A DNA stretch of 7,612 nucleotides from Chromatiales bacterium (GTDB lineage Bacteria > Pseudomonadota > Gammaproteobacteria > Chromatiales > Chromatiaceae): assembly GCA_022360595.1 (NCBI GenBank), contig JAKSCN010000285.1:1-7612 (forward strand), written 5' to 3'. A model generated the notes under the pieces. The model had not been told where the DNA came from and made no database searches. It saw only the letters and a list, made by a program, of their open reading frames with translations. Both the position numbers and the translations under genes were made by a program. This document shows, piece after piece, positions 6,699-7,612 of this stretch (position 1 is its first letter; each line of letters begins with the position of its first letter).

Positions 6699-7262
6699 TT
6701 ACGCTCTCTGTGCTATGTTCCGTCCACTCACCAGAACCAACTCCCGAACCAATTGCAGCAACTCGTCGCTGTCCCATTCGCGCTTCCCGACAATGCGGTA
6801 TGCGATATTGCCTTGCGGGTCAACCAGAAAGGTGGTGGGCATACCGGTGACCCGCCATCTCTGGCTGATATTTCCGCGACGATCCAGGAGGACAGTAAAA
6901 TCGATGGGGAAATCTTTTATAAAGGCGTCTACCGCTTCTCTGTCTTCACCCAGGTTTATTGCCAACATGGCAACATTCTCTCCCTGTAATGCCTCCCAAG
7001 CCCGGTTCATGGAAGGCAACTCTTCCCGGCAAGGTGCGCACCAACTTGCCCAAAAGTTAACCACCAGCACCTTGCCCCGGTACTCTGTTAAGTGGTGTAA
7101 GCGCCCATTCAAATCCTCCAGATGAAAAGGCGGCGCAGGTTCCCACCACTGTCTTGAGAAGTTGCCCCACTCCGCGTACGCAGGAGTTAAGCAGCCACAT
7201 AACAGAAGAGCGATGCCGCCAAGCAGTCCAGTGCATCTCTGTTGCAGTTGCGGCTTGCCCAT
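6699..7262 (-). CDS. Exported TlpA-like thiol-disulfide oxidoreductase
   Basis: The ATG at 7262 is chosen because AGGAG lies 8 bases upstream, giving 187 residues. The longer reading from 7349 would place 29 poorly conserved, arginine-rich residues before a good signal sequence and would overlap the promoter. Residues 1-30 are a signal sequence (TGLLGGIALLLCGC). It could be cleaved after AYA (30), or before Cys24 as a lipoprotein, since LCGC is a marginal lipobox. The mature protein has a thioredoxin fold of the TlpA/ResA/redoxin kind: VVNFWASWCAPC with the active-site pair Cys75 and Cys78, the catalytic cis-proline loop TGMPTT (139-144), and the strand TTFLVDPQGNIAYR. Proteins of this type usually reduce disulfides outside the cytoplasm, often in cytochrome c maturation. 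It leads the operon with the formaldehyde-detoxification genes, an uncommon pairing. A small AGAGAG/CTCTCT hairpin at its stop codon (6693-6709) lacks a T-run and should not end transcription. Confidence 0.9.
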   Translation of the reverse strand: MGKPQLQQRCTGLLGGIALLLCGCLTPAYAEWGNFSRQWWEPAPPFHLEDLNGRLHHLTEYRGKVLVVNFWASWCAPCREELPSMNRAWEALQGENVAMLAINLGEDREAVDAFIKDFPIDFTVLLDRRGNISQRWRVTGMPTTFLVDPQGNIAYRIVGKREWDSDELLQLVRELVLVSGRNIAQRA

Positions 7263-7328
7263 TGGCCAATCTCCTCTTGGACTATTATTGAATGGTGTTT
7301 GACCCACAGCCGTAATTCTTCGCCTCCT

Positions 7329-7359
7329 GAGAATAGAATGAAGGTTCATTTTATGTCAA
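7329..7359 (-). promoter_or_regulatory. Promoter with embedded palindromic operator for the tlpA-adhC-fghA operon
   Basis: On the minus strand a perfect -35 box TTGACA lies at 7359-7354 and a -10-like TATTCT (4 of 6 matches) at 7335-7330, with an 18-base spacer. The spacer contains the perfect inverted repeat AATGAA-CC-TTCATT (7350-7337), a classic place for a repressor to exclude RNA polymerase. The 22 bases from 7350 to 7329 match positions 24-45, upstream of the SulP gene, at 20 positions. The promoter is about 70 bases upstream of the TlpA-like start codon. Confidence 0.6.
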
Positions 7360-7388
7360 CTAAAAAATTACCCTTTTTCGTGGATAGT

Positions 7389-7612
7389 GTTAGGGCCTGT
7401 TGACACTAATTTGATTGTCACTGTTGAGCCTGAAAAAGCACCAATCAAGGCACGAGGAGTGCAGTTTGGTTGTTCCAAATAAGCGACGAGTAACGCTGAG
7501 TGGTGCTTTTTCAGGCTCAACCCGGCGGGCCAGGGCCATTTTTTGCCCAGCGGCGTTATCAGTCGCTTATGTAGGTTCACTACACGGCGCTCCTTCTGCC
7601 TTGCTGGACAAA
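7389..7612. repeat. Palindrome-rich repeat element, cut by the window end
   Basis: The stretch begins with the GTTAGGGCCTGTTGACACTAA end sequence shared with 4403-4423. Inside is a perfect 21-base inverted repeat: 7423-7443 (GTTGAGCCTG...GCACCA) and 7501-7521 (TGGTGC...CAGGCTCAAC), separated by 57 bases that include a small GCAC-GAGGA-GTGC hairpin (7450-7462). Beyond it, TTTGCCCAGC (7542-7551) pairs with GCTGGACAAA (7603-7612) with one mismatch, so a second large hairpin appears to continue past the window. A minus-strand open frame across it (7580-7368) encodes nothing recognisable and looks like a by-product of the repeat. This is likely a non-autonomous element or the end of an insertion sequence; no transposase is seen. 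Confidence 0.65.

Noticed and set aside
6692..6710. AGAGAG/CTCTCT hairpin at the TlpA-like stop codon as a terminator
   Set aside because: The stem is only 6 bp, low in stability, and no T-run follows on the minus strand; read-through into adhC is more likely.
7368..7580. A 70-codon minus-strand open frame at the right end
   Set aside because: It runs through both arms of the perfect 21-bp inverted repeat, and its translation is not recognisable as a protein family. It is better explained as repeat sequence.

Overview
The window looks like chromosome of a gammaproteobacterium, plausibly of the sulfur-oxidising, Chromatiales-like kind. This rests on glutathione-dependent formaldehyde detoxification genes, an exported DsrE-like protein, a SulP permease, moderate GC with typical gammaproteobacterial codon use, and small palindromic repeats in the intergenic spaces. 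No marker gene fixes the taxon, so this is inference.

Layout. (1) Positions 1-168: promoter and leader of a rightward SulP-family anion permease with a C-terminal STAS domain (169-1725). (2) A perfect 12-bp-stem hairpin with A and T tails (1744-1773) acts as a shared terminator between this gene and a convergent leftward gene. (3) That gene (1796-3493, minus) encodes an exported protein with ten evenly spaced MORN repeats followed by a C13 (legumain/caspase-like) peptidase domain. (4) A 329-base gap with a terminator-like hairpin separates it from an exported DsrE/DsrF-like protein (3823-4329, minus). (5) Positions 4330-4689 are non-coding. They hold a palindrome upstream of the DsrE-like gene, a fragment of one repeat family, a 159-bp MITE inserted in that fragment with a CTAA target duplication, and a strong leftward terminator. 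(6) A leftward operon tlpA-like > adhC/frmA > fghA (7262 down to 4690) encodes an exported thioredoxin-fold protein and the two enzymes that convert S-hydroxymethylglutathione to formate plus glutathione. (7) The right end (about 7389-7612) is a second repeat element with a perfect 21-bp inverted repeat; it runs off the window and shares its end sequence with the fragment at 4403.

The most interesting signal is regulatory. A 22-bp sequence with a perfect AATGAA-N2-TTCATT palindrome occurs at the SulP promoter (24-45) and, in reverse orientation, at the tlpA-adhC-fghA promoter (7329-7350), with 20 of 22 bases identical. At the right site it lies between a perfect -35 box and a -10-like box; at the left it overlaps a perfect TATAAT. 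This suggests one repressor, not encoded here, controls both the permease and the formaldehyde/thiol operon. The MORN-C13 protein is the most unusual protein in the window.
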